Origin: Planctomycetaceae bacterium | GTDB taxonomy: Bacteria > Planctomycetota > Phycisphaerae > Phycisphaerales > UBA1924 | Direction: 5' to 3' | Assembly (NCBI GenBank): GCA_021294835.1 | Contig: JAJTDF010000011.1 | Coordinates: 1-64,000 of the forward strand | Length of the DNA stretch: 64,000 nt | In this document: positions 28,192 to 37,703 of the stretch, piece after piece | How the letters are laid out: every line of letters begins with the position of its first letter | Position numbering within the stretch: position 1 is the first letter of the stretch | Translations under genes and position numbers: made by a program | The notes under the pieces: model-generated | The model's input: only the letters and a program-made list of their open reading frames with translations | Told to the model about the DNA's origin: nothing | The model's database searches: none

Positions 28192-28902
28192 TCAGGCCCG
28201 CACCAACCCCGCCGGCACTTCCAGCACCGGTCCGGGCGTGCCCCGCTCGGGGACGACAAAGACGCGGTCGCCGCGGCCCAGTTCCACACGACGGGCACCG
28301 GTGAAGCGGCCGAAGGGGGGCAGCACCAGGCAGCCGGCCGAACGCAGCCAGAAGCACGCAGCGCGGGCGCCGGGGCCGGCACGCTCGCCGAGCACCACGG
28401 CCGGGTGCAGGTGGCCGCAGAGTGTGGGGCCGGGCGCCTCGCCATCAGCGGGCGGGTGGTGGCGGAGGGTCAGGCCGTGCTCGGTTATGCCCTCGGGGAC
28501 GATGGTCAGCCGCCAACTCTCGGGCAGGTCGCCGCTGCGGGCGTCGTGGTTGCCGACGACCAGCCAGGGGCTGGCGTTGCGGGCGTGCAGGCGGGCGGCC
28601 AGGTCGGCGAAGGCCGCGACCACGCCGGGGTGCTTGGCACGCTCGGCGTGCACCAGGTCGCCGAGGATCAGCAGGCGGGTGGCGTCGGTCTGTTCCACCA
28701 AGGTCAGCAATGCGGCGCAGTCGGCTCTGGCGGCGTGCACCGCGGTGTCCTCACGCAGGGGCAGGCCCCCGGCGGCCAGCGCCGCGGCCTTGCCCAGGTG
28801 CACGTCGGCGACCATGACGGTCCGCTGGGCGGGCCACCACACCGCCCGCTGGGGCAGCAGTTCCAGCCGCTGGCCGCCGAGCGTCAGTTCAACGCGTGGC
28901 AC
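28192..28902 (-). CDS. pdeM: Metallophosphoesterase, ligase-associated DNA damage response endonuclease PdeM-like
   Basis: TVMVADVHLGKAAALAAGGLPLREDTA, LILGDLVHA, LVVGNHDARSG, LCGHLHPAV, RSAGCLVLPPFGRFTG; GTG start. Confidence 0.88.
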   Translation of the reverse strand: MPRVELTLGGQRLELLPQRAVWWPAQRTVMVADVHLGKAAALAAGGLPLREDTAVHAARADCAALLTLVEQTDATRLLILGDLVHAERAKHPGVVAAFADLAARLHARNASPWLVVGNHDARSGDLPESWRLTIVPEGITEHGLTLRHHPPADGEAPGPTLCGHLHPAVVLGERAGPGARAACFWLRSAGCLVLPPFGRFTGARRVELGRGDRVFVVPERGTPGPVLEVPAGLVRA

Positions 28903-29818
28903 GGGACGGCTCCTTGCGGGGGCCCCGCCGGGGCTGGCAGGCGGGGCAGAAGACGGTGGTGCGCTGGCTGAGGACGATTGATTGCAGCGTGGTGTTGCAG
29001 CGGTAGCAGGGCCGGCCGCCCCGGCCGTAGACCTCGTGGTTGTCGCTGTAGCGGCCGGGCTCGCCGTCGCCGTTGACAAAGTCGCGCAGGGTGCTGCCGC
29101 CGGCGGCGACGGCCTGGGCGAGCACGCCTCGGATGGCCTCGGCCAGGGTGGCCACCTCGGCCGGGCGGAGCGAGCGGCCGGGGCGAAGCGGGTGGATGGC
29201 GGAGCGGAAGAGGGCCTCGTCGGCGTAGATGTTGCCGACACCGGCGAGCACGGCCTGATCGAGCAGGGCCGCCTTGATGGCCCGCTTGGTGTGCCCGAGG
29301 TTGGCGGCCAGGGCCTCGGCGGTGATGTGCAGGGCATCGGGGCCGAGGTGGGCATCCCAATGGGCGAGCATGTCGGGGGCTGAGGCCCAGGGCTTGAGGT
29401 TGCCGAAGCGGCGGGGGTCGCGGAAGACCAGGAGCGGGCGGGGGGCCGCGGCAGATGCAGCGGGGGCGGGGGTCGCGTTGGGTTCAGCAACGGCCCACAC
29501 CGCGTGGGTGTGCTTGACGGCGAGGACCTGCTCGGGCGGCTGGGTGGTGATGAACCACTGGCCGGTCATGCCCAGGTGCACCTCCAGGGCGCGGTCGTCA
29601 TGGGTGATGGCGGCCATGTGCTTGCCCCGGCGGAGCAGGCGGGCGATGACGCCCCGGTGCAGCAGAGCCTCGGGCGGGACGGCCTGCGCGTCGGACCCGA
29701 AGCGGCCGGCGGGTTCGAGGATGTCGGCCCGGCCGAGGTGCAGCAGGTGGACGGCGCGGCCCACCACATGGGGGGCGAGCGTGCGGACCACGGCATCGAC
29801 TTCGGGCAACTCGGGCAC
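28889..29818 (-). CDS. mutM: Formamidopyrimidine-DNA glycosylase
   Basis: VPELPEVDAVVRTLAPHVVG (GTG start), LEVHLGMTGQW, GVGNIYADEALF, C-term zinc finger CYRCNTTLQSIVLSQRTTVFCPACQ. Confidence 0.95.
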   Translation of the reverse strand: MPELPEVDAVVRTLAPHVVGRAVHLLHLGRADILEPAGRFGSDAQAVPPEALLHRGVIARLLRRGKHMAAITHDDRALEVHLGMTGQWFITTQPPEQVLAVKHTHAVWAVAEPNATPAPAASAAAPRPLLVFRDPRRFGNLKPWASAPDMLAHWDAHLGPDALHITAEALAANLGHTKRAIKAALLDQAVLAGVGNIYADEALFRSAIHPLRPGRSLRPAEVATLAEAIRGVLAQAVAAGGSTLRDFVNGDGEPGRYSDNHEVYGRGGRPCYRCNTTLQSIVLSQRTTVFCPACQPRRGPRKEPSRATR

Positions 29819-29831
29819 CGGAGGGGGCTCG

Positions 29832-30938
29832 TCAGCGGGGCGATGGGTTGGCGGGTGGGGTGACCGTGGCGGGGGCGGAGGCAGGAGCCGGCGCAGCGCT
29901 GGGGGCCTCAGCGGGGTTGAAGCCGTCGTACTTGATGAAGTCGGCGAGGTCCTGCGGGCTCGGCTCGCTGGCGGCCCAGGCGGCGTTGTACATCGCAGCC
30001 AGCATGGCGGCGCCGTCGTGCAGCCGCTCGGTGATAAAGGTCTTCCCGGCATCCTGGGTCAGCTCGCCCTTTTTCTCCATGGCGTACAGCGGCTCGACCT
30101 TCTCGAACGAGGCCTTGACGTAGCCGAGCACGTCGTTCCACGGGTCACGACCGGCGGTGCGGGCGTAGGTCTGGCCGGGCTTGAGGACGTGGTAGTTGAG
30201 TTTGTGGTGGGCGATCACGCCGCCGTCGATGTAGGCGTGGAAGGTCTTGGCGGTGGTGTAGCCGCCGGGGTTGTCGCCCACCCAGCCGTTGAAGTGCCTG
30301 GTGGTGTGCAGGGGCTGGGCACCGTCGCCGACGTAGTGCGAGAGCACGCCCATGGTGGCCATGATGTTGGCACGGGCCATCTGCAACTGGGCAGCGCGGG
30401 CGGGTTCGTTGAGCTTCTCGAGGATGCGGTAGGTCTTGAACTGCGAGGTGAGGATGGCCTGGTGCTCGCAGATGGCGTGGAGCAGGAAGCCGGCCCACTC
30501 CTGCTGGCCCATCGGGTCAAGCTTGGCGTTGTAGGGCTTGGACTTGCCATCAAGGCCGGCGGGGTGCTCGTGCCGACCGATGGCCATGTCGCGGACGTAT
30601 CGGTAACGCAGGGGCGACATGGTGTCGATGGTCAGGCCGAGGGGCTCGAGGTCTTCGATGTCGATGAAGTGGTTGCCATAGGTGGCGTTGCTGATGTAGG
30701 GGTTGCGAAGACCCCGCCAGCGGTCGGGCTCGGCGGCCTGCCAGGCGATGGCGTCGCGGACGGCGGTCTCGCGCAAGAAGGCGGGGGCGGAGGCGTCGAG
30801 CCCGTCCAGGGCCAGCCAGGTGATCATGCGGTGGCCGGGGGCATCCCACGCGAGGGCGGGGGAAGGGGCGGGCCAGAGACCGAGGGCCAGGCCGGCGAAG
30901 GCCAGCCCGCCGGCGAGCAGGGTGCGGAGTGATGGCAT
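29832..30938 (-). CDS. Secreted S1/P1-nuclease / zinc-dependent phospholipase C-fold protein
   Basis: Signal peptide then WDAPGHRMITWLAL, HFIDIED, GVLSHYVGDGAQPLHTTRHFNGWVGDNPGG. Confidence 0.8.
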   Translation of the reverse strand: MPSLRTLLAGGLAFAGLALGLWPAPSPALAWDAPGHRMITWLALDGLDASAPAFLRETAVRDAIAWQAAEPDRWRGLRNPYISNATYGNHFIDIEDLEPLGLTIDTMSPLRYRYVRDMAIGRHEHPAGLDGKSKPYNAKLDPMGQQEWAGFLLHAICEHQAILTSQFKTYRILEKLNEPARAAQLQMARANIMATMGVLSHYVGDGAQPLHTTRHFNGWVGDNPGGYTTAKTFHAYIDGGVIAHHKLNYHVLKPGQTYARTAGRDPWNDVLGYVKASFEKVEPLYAMEKKGELTQDAGKTFITERLHDGAAMLAAMYNAAWAASEPSPQDLADFIKYDGFNPAEAPSAAPAPASAPATVTPPANPSPR

Positions 30939-30989
30939 GCCAAACCGTATCGCCCCCGCCGGGGGCCGAGTACCCTTGCGGCACCAACC

Positions 30990-32636
30990 ATGTCTCACCC
31001 CGCCCAGGCCGCTCCCGCCATCACCCATGTGCAGCTCAAAGTCGGGCTGGAGATCCACGTGGAACTGGCGACCGCCACCAAGATGTTCTCGCGGGCGCCC
31101 AATCTGGCGGCGGCCCGGCTGGTGAACGACCAGGCGGCGCCGAACACGCTGATTGACCCGGTGGTGCTGGGGCTGCCGGGAGCGTTGCCGGTGCTCAACC
31201 GCGAGGCGGTGGGCAAGTCCATCGCTGTTGGGCTGGCGCTGGGGTGCTCGATCGCCACCACCACCCGGTGGGACCGCAAGAGCTACTTCTACCCGGACAT
31301 GCCCAAGAACTACCAGATCTCGCAGTTTGATCTGCCGCTGTGCTTTGACGGCGCGGTGGACCTGCCGCCGGCGGACGCCCAGGGCCGGCCGGACTTTGCC
31401 GCCCCGCGGACCGGGTGGCGGCGGATCGGGATCATCCGCGCCCACCTTGAGGAGGACGCGGGCAAACTGCTGCACGAACTGCCGGGCGGATTCGCGGCCG
31501 ACTACTCCATCGTGGACCTCAACCGGGCGGGGACGCCGCTGCTGGAGATCGTGACCCAGCCGGACTTTGACTCGGCGGATCAGGTGGTGCTGTTCTGCCA
31601 GATGCTGCGGGATGTGTGCCGCGGTTTGGGGGCTTCTGAAGGGGTGCTTCAGAAGGGGCACATGCGGTTTGAGCCGAACATCAACTGCATCTTGACGCTG
31701 GCGGACGGGCGGCGGGTGGTGACGCCGGTGGTGGAGGTGAAGAACCTCAACAGCTTCAAGGCGGTGCGGGGGGCGATTGAGTTTGAACTGGCCGACCAGC
31801 CCAAGCGCTGGCTGGCGACGGGGCGGGAAATGGCCCGCGGGGCCAAGAGCACGCGCGGGTGGGACGACGTTGCGGGCGTGACGGTGCCCCAGCGCGAGAA
31901 GGAGGAGGCGGCGGACTACCGCTACTTCCCCGACCCGGATCTGCTGCCGGTGCCGATTGAGCGGGGGTGGGTGGAAGCCATCCGCTCGTCGATGCCGGAC
32001 CTGCCGCTTGAGCGGCTGCGGCTGTTTACGGCGGAGCTGGGGCTTTCGGCGGCCGACGCGCACGCGCTGGTGGATGAGCCGGCGGTGGCGGGGATGTTTC
32101 AGGCAGCGGTGGACCTGGCGACCACCGAGGGCACGCACGCGGACCTGACGCCGGTGCCGGGGCCCGCGGCGGCCAAGGCGGCGGCGAACCTGCTGCTGCA
32201 GTCGGCGGCCAGGCGGGCCAACGAGGCGACGGCGGCATCAGCGGGGCACCGCATTGTGCTGGCCAGCGATCTGGGCTTTTCGGCGCGGCAGTTGGCGGTG
32301 CTGGTGCTGCTTCGCGAGCACGGGCGGATCTCATCGCAGAGCGCTGATGAACTGCTGGGGCTGCTGTGCGAGCCTGAGCGGCGGGAGGCGGACCCGGCGG
32401 CGCTGGCGGCGGAGCGGAAGTTGCTGATTCTGCGTGATGACGCGGCGATTGACCGCTGGTGCGACGCGGCGATTGCGCAGAACCCGCAGCCGGCGGCGGA
32501 TGTTCGCGCGGGGAAGGATGCGGCGATCGGGCGGCTGGTGGGGGCGGCGATGAAGTGCGCCACCGCGGAGGGGGCGCAGGGGGACGCGAAGCTGGTTCGC
32601 GAGCGGCTGCTGGGCAAACTGAGGGGTGGCGGATGA
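30990..32636 (+). CDS. gatB: Asp-tRNA(Asn)/Glu-tRNA(Gln) amidotransferase subunit B
   Basis: KVGLEIHVELATATKMFS, SYFYPDMPKNYQISQFD, KNLNSFKAVRGAIEFE, YRYFPDPDLLP. Confidence 0.95.
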   Translation: MSHPAQAAPAITHVQLKVGLEIHVELATATKMFSRAPNLAAARLVNDQAAPNTLIDPVVLGLPGALPVLNREAVGKSIAVGLALGCSIATTTRWDRKSYFYPDMPKNYQISQFDLPLCFDGAVDLPPADAQGRPDFAAPRTGWRRIGIIRAHLEEDAGKLLHELPGGFAADYSIVDLNRAGTPLLEIVTQPDFDSADQVVLFCQMLRDVCRGLGASEGVLQKGHMRFEPNINCILTLADGRRVVTPVVEVKNLNSFKAVRGAIEFELADQPKRWLATGREMARGAKSTRGWDDVAGVTVPQREKEEAADYRYFPDPDLLPVPIERGWVEAIRSSMPDLPLERLRLFTAELGLSAADAHALVDEPAVAGMFQAAVDLATTEGTHADLTPVPGPAAAKAAANLLLQSAARRANEATAASAGHRIVLASDLGFSARQLAVLVLLREHGRISSQSADELLGLLCEPERREADPAALAAERKLLILRDDAAIDRWCDAAIAQNPQPAADVRAGKDAAIGRLVGAAMKCATAEGAQGDAKLVRERLLGKLRGGG

Positions 32637-33286
32637 ACACGGCGATGCGGCACAGTGGATGGCGGCGGGTGGCGATGGGTGCGGGCGCGGCCGCGGTGTC
32701 GCTGCTGGGAGGGTGTGGGCCGAGCGTGTGGGAGGCGAACTACCGCCCTGCGGATGAGGTGCGGGTGGGGGCGGGGCCGGCGGTGACCCCGCTGGCGGAG
32801 GGGGCGGCGGTGGAGATCCGCGAGGTGCCGTGGGCGCGGATTGATGCGTCGATGAAGCGGATTGAGGAGCGGCTGGCGGCCAGCGCCGTGCATGTTTCGG
32901 AGTGGACCGCCGAGCAGCGGGGGGAACTCAAGGGCGAGTTGCTCTCGGGCCTGCAGACCAGCGAGCCGGCGGGTGCGGTGAGCGTTCTGGGGCGGTCGTC
33001 GTTCCGGTCGACGGATCCGGTCAGCCCGGATGATGCGGACCTGGCGAAGTATGCCCGACGGCTGGGGGCCAACCGGGTGGTGTGGGCCAAGGCGTACACC
33101 GGCAAGGCCGACCGCATCGTTCGCGAGAGCGTGACGACCAACTCGGTGGGGTGGTGGGACACGTACTCGCGGCCGTACCCCGATCGGCGGTGGGAGAACT
33201 TCTCGACCACCAGCACCGTACCGGTCCGCATCGCGGCCGATGAGTACGCGTGGCTGGCGTTTTTTCTGCACGTGCACGCCCGCTGA
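32633..33286 (+). CDS. Putative lipoprotein
   Basis: MGAGAAAVSLLGGCGPSVW lipobox; ATGA overlap with gatB. Confidence 0.65.
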   Translation: MNTAMRHSGWRRVAMGAGAAAVSLLGGCGPSVWEANYRPADEVRVGAGPAVTPLAEGAAVEIREVPWARIDASMKRIEERLAASAVHVSEWTAEQRGELKGELLSGLQTSEPAGAVSVLGRSSFRSTDPVSPDDADLAKYARRLGANRVVWAKAYTGKADRIVRESVTTNSVGWWDTYSRPYPDRRWENFSTTSTVPVRIAADEYAWLAFFLHVHAR

Positions 33287-33345
33287 ACCCGAGACAAGCC
33301 AGCCCGCCCAGCCACGCACCACCGACACCGCCACCCGACCAAGCC

Positions 33346-34857
33346 ATGCCCGCCGAAGCCCCCCCACTCATCTCGCCGAACCTGCCCGCCACGCCCGCGC
33401 CGCTGGGCGACATCGGCGGGTGCGCTCGGGCGCTGGCGGCGGGCAGCGAGACGGCGGTGGGCCTGGCGAAGCGGTCGCTGGAACGGGCGAGGGCGTTGCA
33501 GCCGACGCTGAACTTTGCGATTGATCTGCTTGAAGAGCAGGCGATGGCGGCGGCGCAGGCGGCCGATGCGCGGAGGCGGAGTGGAGCGGTGCTCTCGGCG
33601 GTGGACGGCGTGCCGTTTGCCATCAAGGACAACCTGGTGACCGCCTTCGGGCGGACGACCTGCGGCTCGCGGCTGCTGGAGCAGTACCGCTCGCCGTTCA
33701 CGGCCACCGCCGTGCAGCGGCTGCTGGATGCGGGGGCGGTGCCGGTGCTCAAGGCGAATCTGGACGAGTTTGCCATGGGCGGTTCGGGTGAGAACTCGGC
33801 CTTCGGCGCGACGCGCAACCCGTGGGACCCATCGCGGGTGCCGGGTGGCTCGTCATCGGGTTCAGCGGCGGCGGTGGCGGCCGGCGTGGTGCCGTTTGCG
33901 CTGGGGTCGGACACGGGCGGGTCGATCCGCCAGCCGGCGGGGCTGTGCGGGGTGTGCGGGATCAAGCCGACGTATGGGCGGGTGTCTCGCAGCGGGCTGG
34001 TGGCGTATGCCAGCAGTCTGGACCAGGTGGGCCCGCTGGCGCACACGCCGGAGGACCTGCGGCTGGTGCTGAGCCTGATCGCCGGGCATGATCCGGCGGA
34101 CTCGACCAGCGCCAGAGCGAACGCGAGCGATCTGCTGACTGAATTGGAGCCTGCGCTGCCGCCGGGCACGAAGGTGCGGATCGGCATTCCGCCCCAGGCG
34201 CGGGCGACGGCCAACGCGCCGGCGGTGCTGGCGGCGATGCAGCGGGCGGAACGCTCGCTGCGGGCGGCCGGGGTGGAACTGGTGGACGTGGACCTGCCGC
34301 ATGCGGACCACGCCATCGCGGCATATTACATCATCGCCACCGCCGAGGCGAGCAGCAACCTGGCGCGGTTCGATGGCGTGCGCTATGGGCAGCGGGCGAA
34401 GCTGGGCGCGGGCGAGGGGCTGCACGAGCTGTACGTGCGTTCGCGCACCGAGGGCTTCGGGGCTGAGGTGCAGCGGCGGATCATGCTGGGCACGCACGTG
34501 CTCTCCAGCGGGTATTACGACGCGTACTACCTGACCGCGCTCAAGGCCCGGCGGCTGATCAAAGGCGATTACGACCGGGCGTTCGCGGAGGCCGGGGTGA
34601 GTGCGGTGCTGATGCCCTCGAGCCCGGGTCCGGCGTTCGCCATCGGCGAGAAGTCGGGCGACCCGCTGGCGATGTATCTGGAGGATGTGTACACCGTGGG
34701 CGTGAACCTGGCCGGGCTGCCGGCGGTGACGGTGCCGGGGGGCTTCCAGCCGGCCGGCGGAACCACGCCGGATCTGCCGGTGGGTCTGCAGTTGATCGGC
34801 CCGCCGCTCAGCGAGGCGACGCTGCTGCGGCTGGCGACGCTGGTGCGGTACCGGTGA
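33346..34857 (+). CDS. gatA: Asp-tRNA(Asn)/Glu-tRNA(Gln) amidotransferase subunit A
   Basis: GVPFAIKDNLVT, SGENSAFGATRNPWDPSRVPGGSSSGSAAAVAAG amidase signature. Confidence 0.95.
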   Translation: MPAEAPPLISPNLPATPAPLGDIGGCARALAAGSETAVGLAKRSLERARALQPTLNFAIDLLEEQAMAAAQAADARRRSGAVLSAVDGVPFAIKDNLVTAFGRTTCGSRLLEQYRSPFTATAVQRLLDAGAVPVLKANLDEFAMGGSGENSAFGATRNPWDPSRVPGGSSSGSAAAVAAGVVPFALGSDTGGSIRQPAGLCGVCGIKPTYGRVSRSGLVAYASSLDQVGPLAHTPEDLRLVLSLIAGHDPADSTSARANASDLLTELEPALPPGTKVRIGIPPQARATANAPAVLAAMQRAERSLRAAGVELVDVDLPHADHAIAAYYIIATAEASSNLARFDGVRYGQRAKLGAGEGLHELYVRSRTEGFGAEVQRRIMLGTHVLSSGYYDAYYLTALKARRLIKGDYDRAFAEAGVSAVLMPSSPGPAFAIGEKSGDPLAMYLEDVYTVGVNLAGLPAVTVPGGFQPAGGTTPDLPVGLQLIGPPLSEATLLRLATLVRYR

Positions 34858-34944
34858 AGCGCCACGATTGATCCGGATCGCAGGACGGATGCGTGCAGTG
34901 AGAGAACCGGCCGCAGGATGCGGCCAGAATGCAGGAAGAACACG

Positions 34945-36576
34945 ATGCGAGCGTTGCTGGCGGTGACGGCGGGATGGATGGCGATGGGACTGATTTCGGG
35001 CGTGTGCCTGGCGCAGGCGGATCGCGCCGGGCCGGGGGCGGTGTGGGCGCACACGGCCGACCCGGGACAGCGGCCGCCGGCCCCGCCGAGGGAGTTCCGC
35101 GGGGCGTGGGTGGCGACGGTGGCCAATATCGACTGGCCCTCCAAGCGGGGCCTGCCCGCTGATGAGCAGCGTCGCGAGGCGCTGGCGATTCTGGACAAGG
35201 CGGCGGAGTTGAACCTCAACGCGCTGGTGCTGCAGGTGCGGCCGACGGCGGATGCGATCTTCCCCAGCACGCTGGAGCCGTGGAGCGAGTTCCTGACCGG
35301 CGAGAGCGGCAAGCCGCCCTCGGACGGCTACGACCCCTTGGCGTTCTGGGTGAGCGAAGCGCACAAGCGGGGCATTCAGTTGCACGCGTGGTTCAACCCC
35401 TTCCGGGCGCGGCACTTTGACGCCAAGCTGCCCGACGCAGCGAGCCACATCTCCAAGACGCGGCCGGACCTGGTTCGCTCCTATGACCGCTACCTCTGGC
35501 TGGACCCGGGCGAGGAAGAGGCCCAGACGCACAGCCTGCGGGTGATCATGGACGTGGTCAACCGGTACGACATCGACGGCGTGCACTTTGATGACTACTT
35601 CTACCCCTACCCGGAGAAGGACAAGCCCTTCCCGGACGATGCGCCGTATCAGCGGTACAAGGCGTCGGGCGGCAAGCTGGAGCGCGACGCCTGGCGGCGG
35701 AGCAACATCGACCGCTTTGTCAAGGCGGTGCACGATCAGGTGAAGGCGGCCAAGCCGCACGTGATGGTGGGCATCAGCCCGTTTGGCATCTGGCGGCCGG
35801 GGTTCCCGCCGGGCGTACAGGGGTTTGACGCGTACGCCAACCTGCACGCCGACGCGCGGATGTGGCTGCGGGAGGGGTGGCTGGATTACATCGCGCCGCA
35901 GCTGTATTGGAAGGTGGACGCGCCGCAGCAGCGGTACGACCGGCTGCTGGCGTGGTGGCTGGCCAACAACGACCAGCGGCGGCACGTGTGGCCGGGCAAC
36001 TTCACCTCGCGGATTCTGGCGGCGGAGCCGGAGGGGGCGCCTCCGGCGGCGGACCGCAAGGGTCGGGAGTCGTGGGAGGCTCCGGAGATTTTGCGGCAGA
36101 TCGAGATCACCCGCGAGCAGTGCAACCGGGGCGAGAGCGGCAACATCCACTTCTCGTTTGTGGCGCTGCTGCAGAACCGGCGGGGCATCGCTGATGCGCT
36201 CAAGTCCGGGCCGTACGCCCGCCCGGCGCTGCCGCCGGCGATCGCGTGGTCGGCGACGGCGGCCAGCCCGGATGGGCACCGCCTCCTGCCGGCACCGGTG
36301 ATCAAGGTGGCCCAGGCCGATGGGCGGCTGACGGTGGAGTGGACGGGCAACACCGAGGCGAAGCGGTGGGTGTTCTGGACGCGGACGGGCACGCGCTGGG
36401 AGCCGACGTTCCTGCCGGGCGAGAGCACGGTGCAGAGCATGCCGGCGAACGCGGGGCTGACGGCGGTGGCGGTGCAGGGCATCGACCGCTTCGGCATTCA
36501 GGGCGATGCGGGGGTGGTGACACCCCGGCAGCCGGCGGCGGCGGAACCGGCTGCCCCGGCGGGCGCGCGGAACTGA
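34945..36576 (+). CDS. Family 10-like glycoside hydrolase (GHL10/DUF187)
   Basis: REFRGAWVATVANIDWPSK, LNLNALVLQVRPTADAIFPS, YDIDGVHFDDYFYPYP, secreted. Confidence 0.9.
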   Translation: MRALLAVTAGWMAMGLISGVCLAQADRAGPGAVWAHTADPGQRPPAPPREFRGAWVATVANIDWPSKRGLPADEQRREALAILDKAAELNLNALVLQVRPTADAIFPSTLEPWSEFLTGESGKPPSDGYDPLAFWVSEAHKRGIQLHAWFNPFRARHFDAKLPDAASHISKTRPDLVRSYDRYLWLDPGEEEAQTHSLRVIMDVVNRYDIDGVHFDDYFYPYPEKDKPFPDDAPYQRYKASGGKLERDAWRRSNIDRFVKAVHDQVKAAKPHVMVGISPFGIWRPGFPPGVQGFDAYANLHADARMWLREGWLDYIAPQLYWKVDAPQQRYDRLLAWWLANNDQRRHVWPGNFTSRILAAEPEGAPPAADRKGRESWEAPEILRQIEITREQCNRGESGNIHFSFVALLQNRRGIADALKSGPYARPALPPAIAWSATAASPDGHRLLPAPVIKVAQADGRLTVEWTGNTEAKRWVFWTRTGTRWEPTFLPGESTVQSMPANAGLTAVAVQGIDRFGIQGDAGVVTPRQPAAAEPAAPAGARN

Positions 36577-36876
36577 TCCGCTCCTGGCGGCGGGCTGCAA
36601 CGGCCACAAACGAAACCGGCGAACCCTTCGGTCCGCCGGTCCCACGCTGGCAAAGGAGTGTCTGGTTCTCACATCCGCTCTCTCCGTTCAGGCTCGCTGT
36701 CCGGGGAGTCAGGCCGGCAGGACCCTGGGGCGTGGGGCACGGCGTGCTCCACGGTGAGGCTCGGATGTGAACGGCTTCTGCAAGCGGCTCGCGGCAGTCT
36801 CTCTCTCCCGCGGCCGGATGTGGAGTCGTGTGTTTCGGGGCCGTCTGGGGCCCGCCGGCGAGGTCAGTCCGGCTGA

Positions 36877-37182
36877 TCAGTCCTGGTTGGGGCCGAAGTT
36901 CTCGCCCGCGTCGGCTGAGCCGTTGGCCTGCTTCTCGAGGAGCTTGCGGAGGTAGGCGTTCTCGCGGCGGGTGGCCTCCAGATCAAACATGATGTACTTG
37001 ACCGAGAGACGCAGGTAATCCAGGGAGTCCTGCAGGTCGGCGACGGTCTTCTTCATGCGGCTGTGGCGGTCCTTGGCTTCCTCGGCCAGAGCGGTGAGCC
37101 GCTCACGCTGGTCGGCCGGAAGGCCGTTGATCTGCTGCACCAGGTCGCCAAGCTTGCTCTGGAATTCCTGCTCGTTCATCAT
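36877..37182 (-). CDS. Small conserved coiled-coil protein
   Basis: ATGATGAACGAGCAG preceded by GAAGGAGA SD; heptad-rich; C-term QANGSADAGENFGPNQD. Confidence 0.7.
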   Translation of the reverse strand: MMNEQEFQSKLGDLVQQINGLPADQRERLTALAEEAKDRHSRMKKTVADLQDSLDYLRLSVKYIMFDLEATRRENAYLRKLLEKQANGSADAGENFGPNQD

Positions 37183-37260
37183 CCCGTCTCCTTCGTTCGC
37201 GTTTTGTGTTGTCAGTCCGCCGGGGCCAACGGGTCTCTCAGGTCCGCTGGCACACCGGCA

Positions 37261-37310
37261 CGTCTCTCTGTTCTACCCGTCTCTCTCTTCTCCCCGTCTC
37301 TCTTTCTTCC
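37261..37310. repeat. 17-bp tandem repeat x3, CGTCTCTCTNTTCTNCC
   Basis: CGTCTCTCTGTTCTACC / CGTCTCTCTCTTCTCCC / CGTCTCTCTTTCTTCC. Confidence 0.85.
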
Positions 37311-37626
37311 GGGCGGCTGTCTCGCGTCGTGTGACGCGGACAAGAGGACCAGTACGAACCGCGTGCCAGAGCTGCGGACCGACGGCCGACCACCCGCGTG
37401 CGTACCCCGTGGGCGGCCCAGACCCATAAAAGCATGGATTCAATGCCGGCAAGCAGCGCAGCCGGCGTTGGACGGGCAACAGTCGGCGTCGCCGGGGCAG
37501 CGGAGGCGTGGCAGCGAGGCAAGACGGCGTCAGCGGCGGGCAACGGTGTCGCCGTCGACCGGCCGGCGGTGTTGCGATGAGGCAACACCTGCACGGGCGA
37601 CGACGGGGGTGTCGACCGCCGGGAAT

Positions 37627-37651
37627 GAAAACAGCCCGGGACGACCGGGCT
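37627..37651 (-). terminator. Intrinsic terminator of DUF3553 gene
   Basis: Minus: AGCCCGGTCGTCCCGGGCTGTTTTC. Confidence 0.85.
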
Positions 37652-37703
37652 GCGGCGGAACTCGAGAATGCAACGGCGACACGGCGGCCCGTCGCCGAAG
37701 TGG

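Noticed and set aside
28192-29490. 432-aa minus ORF as a single protein
   Set aside because: Only 28192-28902 (PdeM) is real; the rest overlaps mutM out of frame.
29832-32138. 768-aa minus ORF as a single protein
   Set aside because: Only the part from 30938 down is the S1/P1-like protein; the upstream extension is antisense to gatB.
33862-36672. 936-aa minus-strand ORF
   Set aside because: Antisense to gatA and the GHL10 gene; Arg/His/Pro-rich with no homology signature.
36690-36740. GTCAGGCCGGCAGG resembling the SRP RNA domain IV tip
   Set aside because: The obligatory GGAA-type tip and AGCAG strand are absent.
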